Below, piece by piece: positions 1-7,052 of a stretch of DNA of 12,158 nt. Under the pieces are notes generated by a model. The model saw only the letters and a list, made by a program, of their open reading frames with translations. It was not told the origin of the DNA and did no database searches. The DNA lies in NCBI GenBank assembly GCA_038240875.1, contig JBBRGG010000099.1, positions 1 through 12,158 on the forward strand. The letters run 5' to 3'. The DNA comes from JBBRGG01 sp038240875 (lineage in GTDB: Bacteria > Planctomycetota > Phycisphaerae > Phycisphaerales > UBA1924). The position numbers and the translations under genes are program-made. Numbering within the stretch: position 1 is the stretch's first letter; every line of letters begins with the position of its first letter.

Positions 1-1016
1 GTGTTGGCTGGGTCGTTGAGCGCGAGGGTGCGTTGGGTCGCACTGAAGCCGCGCTCGCTGAAGGCAGAGGTTAAGCGCTTGGGCGTGGCACTGGTTGAGT
101 GGATCTTGTTGACTTCAAAGATGAGTTGACCGGCGAGGCGATCAAGCATATCGATGGTGCTTTCGATTACGGCGGGCCGACCCGTGAGTAAGCCGCCAAC
201 AAACCCAGAACGAACGGTGAGTTCCGTGCCATCGGTGATGGTGGCGACAGAAACGCGCACAGAGCCATCGATGGTTTCACGCTTGAGTTGCAAGCCACGA
301 GATTGACCGCCCAAGACAACGGGCGTGGAGCCGACGAGGACGTCAACGCCTTGCTGGCCTTGATCAACGACGGTGACGTTCATGAGCGTGGAGAGTTCGC
401 TGATGGCGATGTCGCGCTGATCGCGGAGCGAGTTTGCCACAGCGCCGGAAACTTCGGCCTCGGCAACCGAGCGATTAGCGTTGGCGATAGTGGAGAGAAG
501 CTCGTTGGCGCGAGAGATGCCGCCACCGATCTGGTCGTCGATCTGGCGACGTTGATCGACAAGGTCGCTGCGGACGCGGCGCATGAACTGAGCGAGCGCG
601 TCGCCTTGCTGCACGACGACGGCACTTGATTTGGTTTGGTTCGCGCGCTCGGACCAGGTGCGAAAGAAGGCGGTCATTGAACTTGAAAGATCGTTGTCGC
701 CCAGTTCGCCCAACACGCTTTCGACCTGCGACAGGATGTTGGCCTGAGCTTGTGATGAGCCCTCATTGGAGTTGGAATCCCACAGACGACCTTGGAGCGC
801 GGTATCAACTTGACGGCGTATATCGGTAACTTGCACGCCGCGACCGATCGAGACGCCTGGGTTCGAGCGGTCACCTTGGATCGGCGCAAGGCCAACGCGC
901 TGACGGCTGTAGCCAGGCGTGGCGGCATTAGCCATGTTGTTGCCAGCGACTTGGATACCGATCTGACCCGCGATCAGGCCGGTGCGTCCGATGTTGAGTG
1001 CCGCCGTGAGGCTCAT
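1..1016 (-). CDS. flgK: Flagellar hook-filament junction protein FlgK (HAP1), N-terminal part, cut by window edge
   Basis: The minus strand is open from an ATG at 1016 to the left edge, giving 338 codons with no stop. FlgK is secreted by the flagellar type III system and forms the first junction layer between hook and filament. The N-terminus carries the rod/hook-family signature at residues about 24-40 (AGNNMANAATPGYSRQR). Further matches are NSLRDQRDIAISEL around 195-208 and LDRLAGQLIFEVNKIHS around 291-307, both typical of FlgK. The region between is rich in helix and heptad-like spacing, as expected for the coiled-coil domain. A Shine-Dalgarno-like AGGA lies about 10 nt before the ATG, in an 84-bp spacer after flgN. 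The family is usually about 450-650 residues, so the C-terminal part lies outside the window. No frameshift is visible. The identification is strong; only the 3' end is unseen. Confidence 0.95.
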   Translation of the reverse strand, partial: MSLTAALNIGRTGLIAGQIGIQVAGNNMANAATPGYSRQRVGLAPIQGDRSNPGVSIGRGVQVTDIRRQVDTALQGRLWDSNSNEGSSQAQANILSQVESVLGELGDNDLSSSMTAFFRTWSERANQTKSSAVVVQQGDALAQFMRRVRSDLVDQRRQIDDQIGGGISRANELLSTIANANRSVAEAEVSGAVANSLRDQRDIAISELSTLMNVTVVDQGQQGVDVLVGSTPVVLGGQSRGLQLKRETIDGSVRVSVATITDGTELTVRSGFVGGLLTGRPAVIESTIDMLDRLAGQLIFEVNKIHSTSATPKRLTSAFSERGFSATQRTLALNDPAN

Positions 1017-1100
1017 GGTGGTAGTCCTGAAGTTCGCGAGCGAAGGGGCCTAGGTGCGCGAGTGTTGAGGAGAAGCGGGGGGATAAACTGGACGCGTTGC

Positions 1101-1691
1101 TTACTGCCGCATATCGATGGCGCTCATAACTGCAGCGCCGACATCAACGGTGCCCTTGCGCGAATATGTGCCGGTGTGGCTGAGCCTGCTGGCAACTTGG
1201 CGCATGAGCCCTTCGACATGGGCGAGAAGGGTTTGGGTCGCGGCTCGGGTAGTGCGGGTTTCTTTGGAGACTTGCTCCATGAGCGTGCGAAGGCTGTCGG
1301 CCTTGCGCGTGATGCGTTCGCGAACGTCGCTTGGGCAAGAAGCCGCAAGCATGCGCAGGGTCACCGGGGCAGAGGTTGCCTGCGCTGGCCCGAGCCCGGC
1401 GTCGCAGGCTTCGTTGACGAGCAAGTTGCGTTCGCGTTCGATGTCTTTGAGATGCAAGCCATGGCGGGCTTGGTCGTGCGTGGCTTCTTTGACCAGCATT
1501 GGTTGAGCTGTGCGCATCGCTTCGCGCTGGCGTTGCGTCGCGGACAAGATGCCTTCTTGCACCATGCGAAGCGAATCAAGGAGCACATTGAGCCGCCGGG
1601 CCAAATCATCGGCGTCCATCCTTGGCTGGGGCTGCTTTGCTGTCGCGGTCTTGTTCGGCGTGAACTGCTTTGGTAAGAAAGGCTGGTTCAT
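1101..1691 (-). CDS. flgN: FlgN-like flagellar export chaperone
   Basis: This gene encodes 196 residues, almost entirely predicted helix with no signal peptide or membrane segment, so it is cytoplasmic. FlgN proteins keep the junction proteins FlgK and FlgL unfolded and bring them to the flagellar export gate. Support here is a long amphipathic helical body (residues about 26-175), the C-terminal SHTGTYSRKG element (171-180) that resembles the conserved end of FlgN-like proteins, and position directly before flgK, its usual client. The first 24 residues are a Pro/Lys/Thr-rich lead that may be disordered. The ATG overlaps the stop of the upstream rod-binding gene (ATGA, 1688-1691), which suggests translational coupling. 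A GAGGA motif lies 7 nt before the start. FlgN families are divergent, so the call rests on shape, end motif and context together. Confidence 0.75.
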   Translation of the reverse strand: MNQPFLPKQFTPNKTATAKQPQPRMDADDLARRLNVLLDSLRMVQEGILSATQRQREAMRTAQPMLVKEATHDQARHGLHLKDIERERNLLVNEACDAGLGPAQATSAPVTLRMLAASCPSDVRERITRKADSLRTLMEQVSKETRTTRAATQTLLAHVEGLMRQVASRLSHTGTYSRKGTVDVGAAVMSAIDMRQ

Positions 1692-2305
1692 GGTGTATTC
1701 CTCACGATAGATCCAAGGCCCATCACGCCTCGCGTACGCATAGTTTCGATTGAGATTGGATCGCCAGACACGGAATCAACGTTGTTCGTGTTTGAATTTG
1801 CTACAGGCGTGTTTACAGCACCGGGAACTCTGCCGAGCATGCGGTCCGCCACGCGGTCAACGAGCGTCCAATGTCCGGTCTTGGTCAAGCGATTAGAAAG
1901 TTCGGCGTCCATGATCGGGCCGAATGTCTTGTCGATTTCACCTGGGCCAAAGGGTGGAGCCGCGTCGCGCGATTCACGCCATTTAGCAAGGATGGGCTGC
2001 ACGAGTGCGCGGGCGACGAGTTCTTCCGCCGCACTACGAGCTTCTTCGGCTTGGGTTTGCTTCTTCGCCGGGGATTGCGCACGCGCGAGTACCGATGAAA
2101 AGTTTCGCTGACGATCGGTACGAGCAGAGTCAATGGCGGAAATCTGCGCGAGGGGGTTAATGCCATCAGAAGCTAGCCGCGTCTGTGGCACATGACCGGC
2201 AACACTCGGATCGTTCCCGCCGGCGGTGAGCCGAAGCTGTGGCGTGTGCGCAGACAAAGGCGTTTGGTTGAGTCGTGCGTAGGTACTTGTGTCGATCGTG
2301 GTCAT
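1688..2305 (-). CDS. flgJ: FlgJ-type rod-binding protein (no muramidase domain)
   Basis: This gene encodes 205 residues. A central segment (about 88-157) matches the rod-binding domain found at the N-terminus of FlgJ: a helix starting AAEELVARALVQPILAKWR, a GEIDKTFGPIMDAELSNRL segment, then HWTLVDRVADRML. Known FlgJ proteins cap the growing rod in the periplasm and help its subunits polymerise. In enterobacteria a C-terminal muramidase cuts peptidoglycan for the rod; here the C-terminus (about 160-205) is short, Asn/Ser-rich and has no room for such an enzyme. The first 85 residues are low-complexity Thr/Gln/Ala-rich sequence without a signal peptide, consistent with export by the flagellar apparatus. 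A weak GGTGGA lies about 7 nt before the ATG. It lies 143 bp downstream of flgI and overlaps flgN by 4 bp. The name is used in the broad sense of the rod-binding family. Confidence 0.8.
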   Translation of the reverse strand: MTTIDTSTYARLNQTPLSAHTPQLRLTAGGNDPSVAGHVPQTRLASDGINPLAQISAIDSARTDRQRNFSSVLARAQSPAKKQTQAEEARSAAEELVARALVQPILAKWRESRDAAPPFGPGEIDKTFGPIMDAELSNRLTKTGHWTLVDRVADRMLGRVPGAVNTPVANSNTNNVDSVSGDPISIETMRTRGVMGLGSIVRNTP

Positions 2306-2370
2306 GTCGGTTCCACCGAGTGCGCGAAAGAGAAGAGGGAAATTCTTTTGTCCTGATTCGTTGCAGAAGC

Positions 2371-2420
2371 GTGAATAAAAATGAATGAACGTGAATGAAC
2401 GTGAATGAACGTGAATGAGC
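2371..2420. repeat. 10-bp tandem repeat in the flgI-flgJ spacer
   Basis: Five adjacent 10-bp units follow the pattern GTGAATGAAC on the plus strand (GTTCATTCAC on the transcribed strand). Units three and four are identical, unit two differs at its first base, unit five at position nine, and unit one (GTGAATAAAA) is degenerate. The array fills much of the 143-bp non-coding spacer between the flgI stop and the rod-binding gene. The period is close to one helical turn, so every unit would face the same side of the helix. It may be simple slippage or a binding array; the sequence does not decide. Confidence 0.9.
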
Positions 2421-2448
2421 GAGAACTATTTGTCGTGTGCCGTTTTTA

Positions 2449-3576
2449 TTAGTCGATGATGAGTTCCGCGTGAAGTTTGCCAGTTTTGTGCAGCATCTGG
2501 AGAAGGTTAATCTGTTCGGTAATAGGTACATCAAGCGACTTAAACGCAGCCAAAAGGTCGCTTAATCGCGATTGCTCATTGGGACGCAGGTCGGTGGCGA
2601 GTTGGCCCCAGCGTTCGCGTTCGACAATTGGGTTCTGAGCCGTGGGCACGGGCGCGGGTTTGGTTGTAGTAAGTGAAAGGTCTTTGGTGGTGAACGCGAC
2701 CGGGCTGATGCGAACATCGCCGGTGACGATGATGGTGCCGGTTTCACGGTTCACGATCACGCGTGCCGGGAGATCAAGCAGCGCGGGATTTACTTCCGCG
2801 CCTAAGACGTCCGACAAAAATCCCGCGCGATCCGAGCGCTCGGCTACGGGCACGGTCACGCGAATTGTGCGATCATCCACGACCATCGCAACAGGCGGCC
2901 CTTGTGGCTGAGCCTTGGCATTGATTGCGGTGGCAATTTGTGATGCGCTGCCCCAGCCGCCAAAGGGCGGGCGAAGGATGAGGTTGAACTCGTCCTTGAT
3001 CGAAGGCATCAGCACGTCGGCGACCATGCGCGTTCCAAGACGAACGCGGCCTTGCGTGGGCATTTTGGGGTTGGGCAGCTCGATTTTGCCCATCGCCATT
3101 GCGTAGACCGGGCTGCCTGGGAATGGGCCACTCATTGGTGCAAGATACAGCTCGCCACCTTCAAGGCTGCTCGCGCTATTGACCACTGAAACCGACACAT
3201 CAAAGCGGTCGTCGGCCCTTGCGCCCGCTTCTGGAATGATGCAGGTCACAACGACCAGCGCGACCGACTTGCTGTTGGTTAGCTCAATAGGCGTATTGAG
3301 CCGGTTACCACTGGATTCAAGGAGTTTAGCGAGCGGGCGTGCTATGGCCAGCTCTTTGCCCGAGTCACCCGTGCCATTGAGCCCGACGACCAGACCCACG
3401 CCGCGAATGATCGATTCGCCCTGGCCTTCGATGCGAGTGAGCTCTTTGACGGTTGTTCCAGCGAAGGCTTGAAATGGTGACGAAGCCAGCGCGAGCGCAA
3501 GGATCGCTACACGACCAGCCACACGCCACGTGATCTCGTTCAAGGCAATCTGGATTTGGCACAATGCGCGGCTCAT
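2449..3576 (-). CDS. flgI: Flagellar P-ring protein FlgI
   Basis: This gene encodes 375 residues, the normal length for FlgI, which forms the ring around the rod at the peptidoglycan layer and acts as part of the bushing. A signal peptide is visible: a 20-residue n-region, a hydrophobic core near residues 21-36 and likely cleavage after AFA (39). The mature protein starts with VKELTRIEGQGE and then has the family hallmark GVGLVVGLNGTGD (59-71). Other family blocks are DDRFDVSVSVVNSASSLEGG (122-141, followed by ELYLAP) and the C-terminal run ending LHKTGKLHAELIID. FlgI needs the chaperone FlgA, encoded two genes upstream. No strong Shine-Dalgarno sequence precedes the ATG, and the 116-bp spacer to flgH holds a small hairpin. 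The presence of a P-ring implies a peptidoglycan wall. The call is very secure. Confidence 0.97.
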   Translation of the reverse strand: MSRALCQIQIALNEITWRVAGRVAILALALASSPFQAFAGTTVKELTRIEGQGESIIRGVGLVVGLNGTGDSGKELAIARPLAKLLESSGNRLNTPIELTNSKSVALVVVTCIIPEAGARADDRFDVSVSVVNSASSLEGGELYLAPMSGPFPGSPVYAMAMGKIELPNPKMPTQGRVRLGTRMVADVLMPSIKDEFNLILRPPFGGWGSASQIATAINAKAQPQGPPVAMVVDDRTIRVTVPVAERSDRAGFLSDVLGAEVNPALLDLPARVIVNRETGTIIVTGDVRISPVAFTTKDLSLTTTKPAPVPTAQNPIVERERWGQLATDLRPNEQSRLSDLLAAFKSLDVPITEQINLLQMLHKTGKLHAELIID

Positions 3577-3658
3577 GCCACGAATCCACGCAAGCCGCGT
3601 GCCAGAATAAAGTCAAAGTCAGGCTAGCGTAAAGCTCGATTTAATTTGGCCGCAGGTT

Positions 3659-3688
3659 TTGACGCGAAGGGATTCACGCGTGCGTCAA
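3659..3688. repeat. Small inverted repeat in the flgH-flgI spacer
   Basis: TTGACGC (3659-3665) and GCGTCAA (3682-3688) are perfect 7-bp inverted arms around a 16-nt loop, 5 bp downstream of the flgH stop in the direction of transcription. No run of U follows on the transcribed strand, so it does not look like an intrinsic terminator. It could protect the flgH 3' end or be chance. Confidence 0.5.
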
Positions 3689-3692
3689 CGGC

Positions 3693-4460
3693 TTAGAAAT
3701 TAAAGACCGTCTCGAAAAACTGTGTGATCCAGCCTTTGGTCGCGCTGTCCTTCACGTCGCCTTCGTTCTGCACCACCACCGCCAGCTCGGCGAGCTGCGA
3801 CGACAAGACCGTGTTGTTCTCGGTCACGTCTTCACGCCGAACCTCGCCGGACAAGACCAGCATCTGCGTTTCTTTATCCTTGGTAATGGTTCGGCGAGCT
3901 TCGACGACGAGCACGCCATTGGGCTTCACGTCGAGCACGGTCGCGGTGATGCGATCAGTGAAGCGGTCGGAGCGTTCATAGCTGCCGTCGCCTTTGAAGG
4001 ATTGGCCGGTAGAGGCGTCAACCGCGGTGATCGTGCCACTAGCGCTGTTCTCGAGCCTGCCATCGAGTAGTGCGGCGAGATCAGGAAAATCGCGTAAAGA
4101 TGCCCTGAAACCCATATCTTTCTTTGCATCGAGCTTTTGCTTACTCGCCTGCGAACTAGTTTCAGAAATGATGATCGTGACCTTGTCATTGACTTCGATG
4201 GTCTTTGGCTTGGGAGCCTCAACGAGGAAAAGGCTGACTTCGCGCAAGGGAGCAATCGCATCGGTTTCGCCCAGGTTGTTGGTCGCGAGTGGAACGGGCT
4301 GGCGCAGCAAGCTCTGCGATTGAGCGGTACCCGTGATAGTTGCGCAAACGCCCACGACGCCCACTATGCACGCAACGTGCTTAAGTGCAAGTAGGTGGCG
4401 GGGCAAACGCGTACGAATGGAATGAACGCAGGAACGATCCGCACGATTGAACGCGATCAC
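3693..4460 (-). CDS. flgH: Flagellar L-ring protein FlgH, apparently without a lipobox
   Basis: This gene encodes 255 residues. FlgH forms the outer-membrane ring around the distal rod. Diagnostic sequence includes VEVNDKV-type strand VNDKVTIIISE (90-100; first residue V90), SFKGDGSYERSDRFTDRITA (154-173, followed by TVLDVKPNG), the block MLVLSGEVRREDVTENNTV (200-218) and the tail TKGWITQFFETVFNF, all matching FlgH. The start codon is GTG; the frame is open upstream to a TAA at about 4566-4568 but has no earlier ATG, GTG or TTG, and a GGAG lies 7 nt before the GTG, so this start is well supported. Typical FlgH is a lipoprotein, but here the hydrophobic segment (about 28-45) has no lipobox: the only core cysteine is preceded by VGV. 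Cleavage by ordinary signal peptidase near GTAQSQS (44-50) is more likely. The identity is secure; the anchoring mode is inferred. Confidence 0.95.
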   Translation of the reverse strand: MIAFNRADRSCVHSIRTRLPRHLLALKHVACIVGVVGVCATITGTAQSQSLLRQPVPLATNNLGETDAIAPLREVSLFLVEAPKPKTIEVNDKVTIIISETSSQASKQKLDAKKDMGFRASLRDFPDLAALLDGRLENSASGTITAVDASTGQSFKGDGSYERSDRFTDRITATVLDVKPNGVLVVEARRTITKDKETQMLVLSGEVRREDVTENNTVLSSQLAELAVVVQNEGDVKDSATKGWITQFFETVFNF

Positions 4461-4485
4461 GAGAATACTCCAGGCGTGTGCGCCC

Positions 4486-4524
4486 TCCTTGGCGCTCGTA
4501 TTCCCTCGCGCTCCGCGCCAAGGA
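4486..4524. promoter_or_regulatory. Perfect 10-bp inverted repeat in the flgH leader, overlapping a Shine-Dalgarno-like sequence
   Basis: TCCTTGGCGC (4486-4495) and its exact complement GCGCCAAGGA (4515-4524) enclose a 19-nt loop. On the transcribed strand the 3' arm runs into an AAGGAGG (4490-4484), the strongest ribosome-binding-like sequence in the spacer, which pairs with UCCUU of the other arm. The working flgH Shine-Dalgarno (GGAG, 4471-4468) lies 12 nt further downstream. No U-run follows, so it is not a terminator. It could be an RNA hairpin acting on flgH translation or a DNA operator; the function is inferred. Confidence 0.55.
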
Positions 4525-4566
4525 TCTGGATCGATGCGGGCTTGCGCCCTAGCGGCGAATTGGACT

Positions 4567-4608
4567 TACATCAAGGCAAACTTCATTAAGGCCACTACAT
4601 CAAGGCAA
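4567..4608. repeat. 13-bp direct repeat across the flgA 3' end
   Basis: TACATCAAGGCAA occurs at 4567-4579 and again at 4596-4608, 29 bp apart. The second copy contains the flgA stop codon; the first lies in the flgA-flgH spacer. This looks like a small local duplication of the gene's end. No function is evident. Confidence 0.8.
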
Positions 4609-6111
4609 GGCAATCAACCCGCCGTCACCCGTCGTCGAAACTTCGGACGGCGGCGTCAGCGTGCTCGGTGACAATGCACCACGCTTAGACCTCTCCGCAA
4701 TTTCCGTGCCGGGATTCGCAGGATTGATTAATGCGTTGGGCCAACCCGGTGACGATTCACGGCCCTCATCAATCTCATCAATCTCATTAACCAGATCCAA
4801 GCTAGTCAGTGAACTCGTGTTCGTGAGCGCGACCGCGCGCCCAGGCCCCGCGACCCGAGCTTCAAAGCGGCGCCCGCCACTCATGGGTTCAAAGGCGACG
4901 ATGTCTCCTTCGCGTCCGATCCCCTTGGCCCTCCCAAAGGTCTTGAGCACAATCGACCCGGCGACGCATTCAATCGTCACGACGTCGCCACGCGAAACTA
5001 CGACCGGGCTTTCAACGTGTCTGGCCTCGATGATTTGACCAGGCGCGATGGGCACGCGCGTTGATCTGCGAGAGAGCAATTCGATGTTCGCGGGCGAAAC
5101 CCCCGGAGCCACATCGCGTTCTTCGATCATGTACATGCCTTGGTCGAGCAGTTGGCCTCGACCGATTGCATCGATAGCCACGGCACACTGACGGCGGATC
5201 TTGACGCCAACACGGATACTGCCATTGGCTACAACGCGATCGCTCTCATACACATGAATGGTGACGCCGATACGTGCGCCAGTGCCAGTGGGGGAGGCAG
5301 CGACTACTCGGCCTTTAGTGCTGGTGTCCAAAAGTGCGTTGTCCGTCGGTTCAAACTCGGCACGCAACGCCGATACAGGCACGCCAAGCACGCCAGCCAA
5401 TTTTTCGATAACTACGCTGCGCACAGTGTCTGCAACAACGGCTTGCTGTTGAGTCTGGTCTTTGAGTGTCGTTGAGGCGGCTTGTTCGGATACAGCCGTG
5501 GGCGCGATCAACACGCGAGAAATCGATCCGGAAACTAGAACTTTACCCTCAAGCGATGAGTCGCGAGCGGCGAGCGCTGAACGCACCTGTGCAATTGTGA
5601 TCTCAAGCCGTCGAGATGGAAGTAGCTGGCTGGAAATTGGCTTACCAACATTCATTAAGGATATCTGCGCGCCACCGGTCTGCATCCCGGCCTGCGATCT
5701 ATTAGCGAGTTTCACCGACTCAACAGGCAGCACAACAACGCTCGCGAGCGTCGAGCCGATCGGTCCTTTTAACGATGCGATATCACCCAGCGTGATCGCC
5801 GCCCCAGGATCGACCCGCGCGAATGGCCGCATAATAATGCGGTTTTCGCCTATTACCATACCTTGGGTCTCAGCGTTGAAGGTGTACTGCGTACTTTGTG
5901 CGTTAGTTGTCTTTGGTGATGCGCACAGCACGCCAAGTACGCATAACACGCTCAACAGCGCAGCAATCGCGCGCGCTTGCGCGCCTGACTGGGCGTGTAG
6001 CTTTGCGCGTGCGTTCACGCGAGTAACTGGCCGAGCAACTGCGCGAGCATTCGCGTTCGCATCGATCAACCTTGATTCAACCGATTGGCGTGTGCATCCT
6101 GCAACTGCCAT
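4600..6111 (-). CDS. flgA: Flagellar P-ring assembly chaperone FlgA (long form)
   Basis: From the chosen ATG this gene encodes 503 residues. FlgA is a periplasmic chaperone that lets FlgI assemble into the P-ring. The C-terminal half carries the SAF/ChapFlgA domain (about residues 285-430): GQIIEARHVESPVVVSRGDVV (first residues near 358), GSIVLKTFGRAKGIGREGDI and FEPMSGGRRFEARVAGPG. The phrase VDPGAAITLGDIASLKG near 100-116 looks like a second SAF-type strand. The N-terminus has a hydrophobic core near 48-64 and likely cleavage after TTNA, but the n-region is unusually long at about 47 residues. A TTG six codons upstream (6129) is also in frame; I prefer the ATG because AGAGGA sits just before it. 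FlgA is normally about 220-320 residues; the excess is the N-terminal domain plus an Asp/Glu- then Ser/Thr/Pro-rich tail of about 65 residues. The family call is firm. Confidence 0.9.
   Translation of the reverse strand: MAVAGCTRQSVESRLIDANANARAVARPVTRVNARAKLHAQSGAQARAIAALLSVLCVLGVLCASPKTTNAQSTQYTFNAETQGMVIGENRIIMRPFARVDPGAAITLGDIASLKGPIGSTLASVVVLPVESVKLANRSQAGMQTGGAQISLMNVGKPISSQLLPSRRLEITIAQVRSALAARDSSLEGKVLVSGSISRVLIAPTAVSEQAASTTLKDQTQQQAVVADTVRSVVIEKLAGVLGVPVSALRAEFEPTDNALLDTSTKGRVVAASPTGTGARIGVTIHVYESDRVVANGSIRVGVKIRRQCAVAIDAIGRGQLLDQGMYMIEERDVAPGVSPANIELLSRRSTRVPIAPGQIIEARHVESPVVVSRGDVVTIECVAGSIVLKTFGRAKGIGREGDIVAFEPMSGGRRFEARVAGPGRAVALTNTSSLTSLDLVNEIDEIDEGRESSPGWPNALINPANPGTEIAERSKRGALSPSTLTPPSEVSTTGDGGLIALP
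4765..4791. repeat. 9-bp tandem repeat inside flgA
   Basis: Three units of CTCATCAAT (the last changed to CTCATTAAC) lie head to tail within the flgA tail. They encode the acidic run NEI-DEI-DEG in frame, so the length can change by whole triplets without a frameshift. This marks the tail as a low-constraint, probably disordered segment. Confidence 0.85.
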
Positions 6112-6121
6112 CGCTTCCTCT
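6112..6121 (-). promoter_or_regulatory. Ribosome binding site that decides the flgA start
   Basis: On the minus strand AGAGGAAGCG directly precedes the ATG at 6111. GAGGA is 4 nt from that ATG and lies inside the reading frame that begins at the alternative TTG (6129). No comparable motif precedes the TTG, so translation most likely starts at 6111. Confidence 0.75.
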
Positions 6122-6239
6122 TTTCTCAAAGTTATGAAGCGCTGCCGACGTCGGCATCCTGCCTTGGTCGTTTGCGCCGCGTATTCAACTACGCCAACAT
6201 GTCCAAGTTCGATCTACTTACGCCCGCTTCAGTTCAAGA

Positions 6240-7052
6240 TTAGTTTCGACGCAACTGCCCGATAGCCTGCAAGGCCTGGTCTGCGGCTCGGATCGATTGC
6301 GAATTCATGTCATACGCCCGCTGCGTGCGGATGAGGTCGATCAGTTCGCGGGTCGGATCAACGTTCGACGATTCAAGAAAGTTCTGAAGCAGTGATCCCC
6401 GGCGGTCGGTCCCCGGAATACCAACTTCCGCCGTCCCGGATGCCGAAGTTTCGACATAGAGGTTTTCGCCAACCTGCTTAAGCCCCGCCGGATTTACAAA
6501 CGTGGCAGTATTCAGCTGCTGACCGGTCACAAGATCGGCTTGGCCCGCGACGCTATACGAAATCTGTCCATCAGTCCCAATGCTGACTTCGATGGCTTCG
6601 GGTGGGATCGTGATTAAGGGCTGGACACGCCGCCCTTGGTCGTTGGCAAGGACCAGTTCGCCATCGCTATTGAGGGCAAAGTTCCCGGCACGCGTGTATG
6701 CAAGTCCGCCCGAGCCCAGCGAATCTTCGACGGCAACCTGGAAAAAACCGTTCCCCTTCACCATCACGTCCAAGGGCCGATTGGTAACTTGCGGCGCGCC
6801 TTGGGTAAAGTCGAGCTGCGTCCCTGATACCCTCACGCCCAAGCCTACGTACAGGCCAATGGGCCGTTGATCTTGGTTCGCGTTAACGACGCCAGGCTGG
6901 GCCTTTTCGACATACAGAAGGTCTTGGAAGTTGGTTCGGCTGGCCTTGAAGCCGGGCGTGTTGACGTTGGCGAGGTTGTTCGCCGTGACATCAAGCGAGG
7001 TATTCAGTGCCGACAAGCCTGAAGCAGCGGATTGAAGTGCATTAATCGCCAT
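6240..7052 (-). CDS. flgG: Flagellar distal rod protein FlgG
   Basis: This gene encodes 270 residues, close to the usual 260 for FlgG, the distal rod subunit that passes through the P- and L-rings. The N-terminal helix MAINALQSAASGLSALNTSLDV leads into TANNLANVNTPGFKASRTNFQDLLY (23-47; about 25 residues in two conserved blocks), the rod/hook family signature. The middle has RPLDVMVKGNGFFQV and the C-terminal helix runs from FLESSNVDPTRELIDLIRTQ through RAYDMNSQSIRAADQALQAI. There is no signal peptide, as expected for a flagellar type III substrate. Upstream, GGGA about 10 nt before the ATG is a plausible ribosome site. The gene lies 111 bp downstream of flgF and 128 bp upstream of flgA. Length and the NTPGFKASRTNFQDLLY block favour FlgG over FlgF. 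Confidence is high. Confidence 0.96.
   Translation of the reverse strand: MAINALQSAASGLSALNTSLDVTANNLANVNTPGFKASRTNFQDLLYVEKAQPGVVNANQDQRPIGLYVGLGVRVSGTQLDFTQGAPQVTNRPLDVMVKGNGFFQVAVEDSLGSGGLAYTRAGNFALNSDGELVLANDQGRRVQPLITIPPEAIEVSIGTDGQISYSVAGQADLVTGQQLNTATFVNPAGLKQVGENLYVETSASGTAEVGIPGTDRRGSLLQNFLESSNVDPTRELIDLIRTQRAYDMNSQSIRAADQALQAIGQLRRN

Noticed and set aside
792..1676. A 294-codon open frame on the plus strand
   Set aside because: It lies opposite flgK and flgN, both of which have clear family motifs. Its protein is Arg/Gly/Ala-rich with no domain, as expected of an antisense shadow in GC-rich DNA.
2166..2534. A 122-codon minus-strand frame through the flgI-flgJ spacer
   Set aside because: It begins inside flgI in another frame and gains length from translating the 10-bp repeat. 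The rod-binding gene uses a different frame with family motifs.
6129..6129. TTG at 6129 as the flgA start
   Set aside because: The AGAGGA motif lies downstream of it and just before an in-frame ATG at 6111, which is the better start.
5462..6265. A 267-codon open frame on the plus strand
   Set aside because: It is entirely antisense to flgA and its leader, has no ribosome site or recognisable motif, and is biased in composition.
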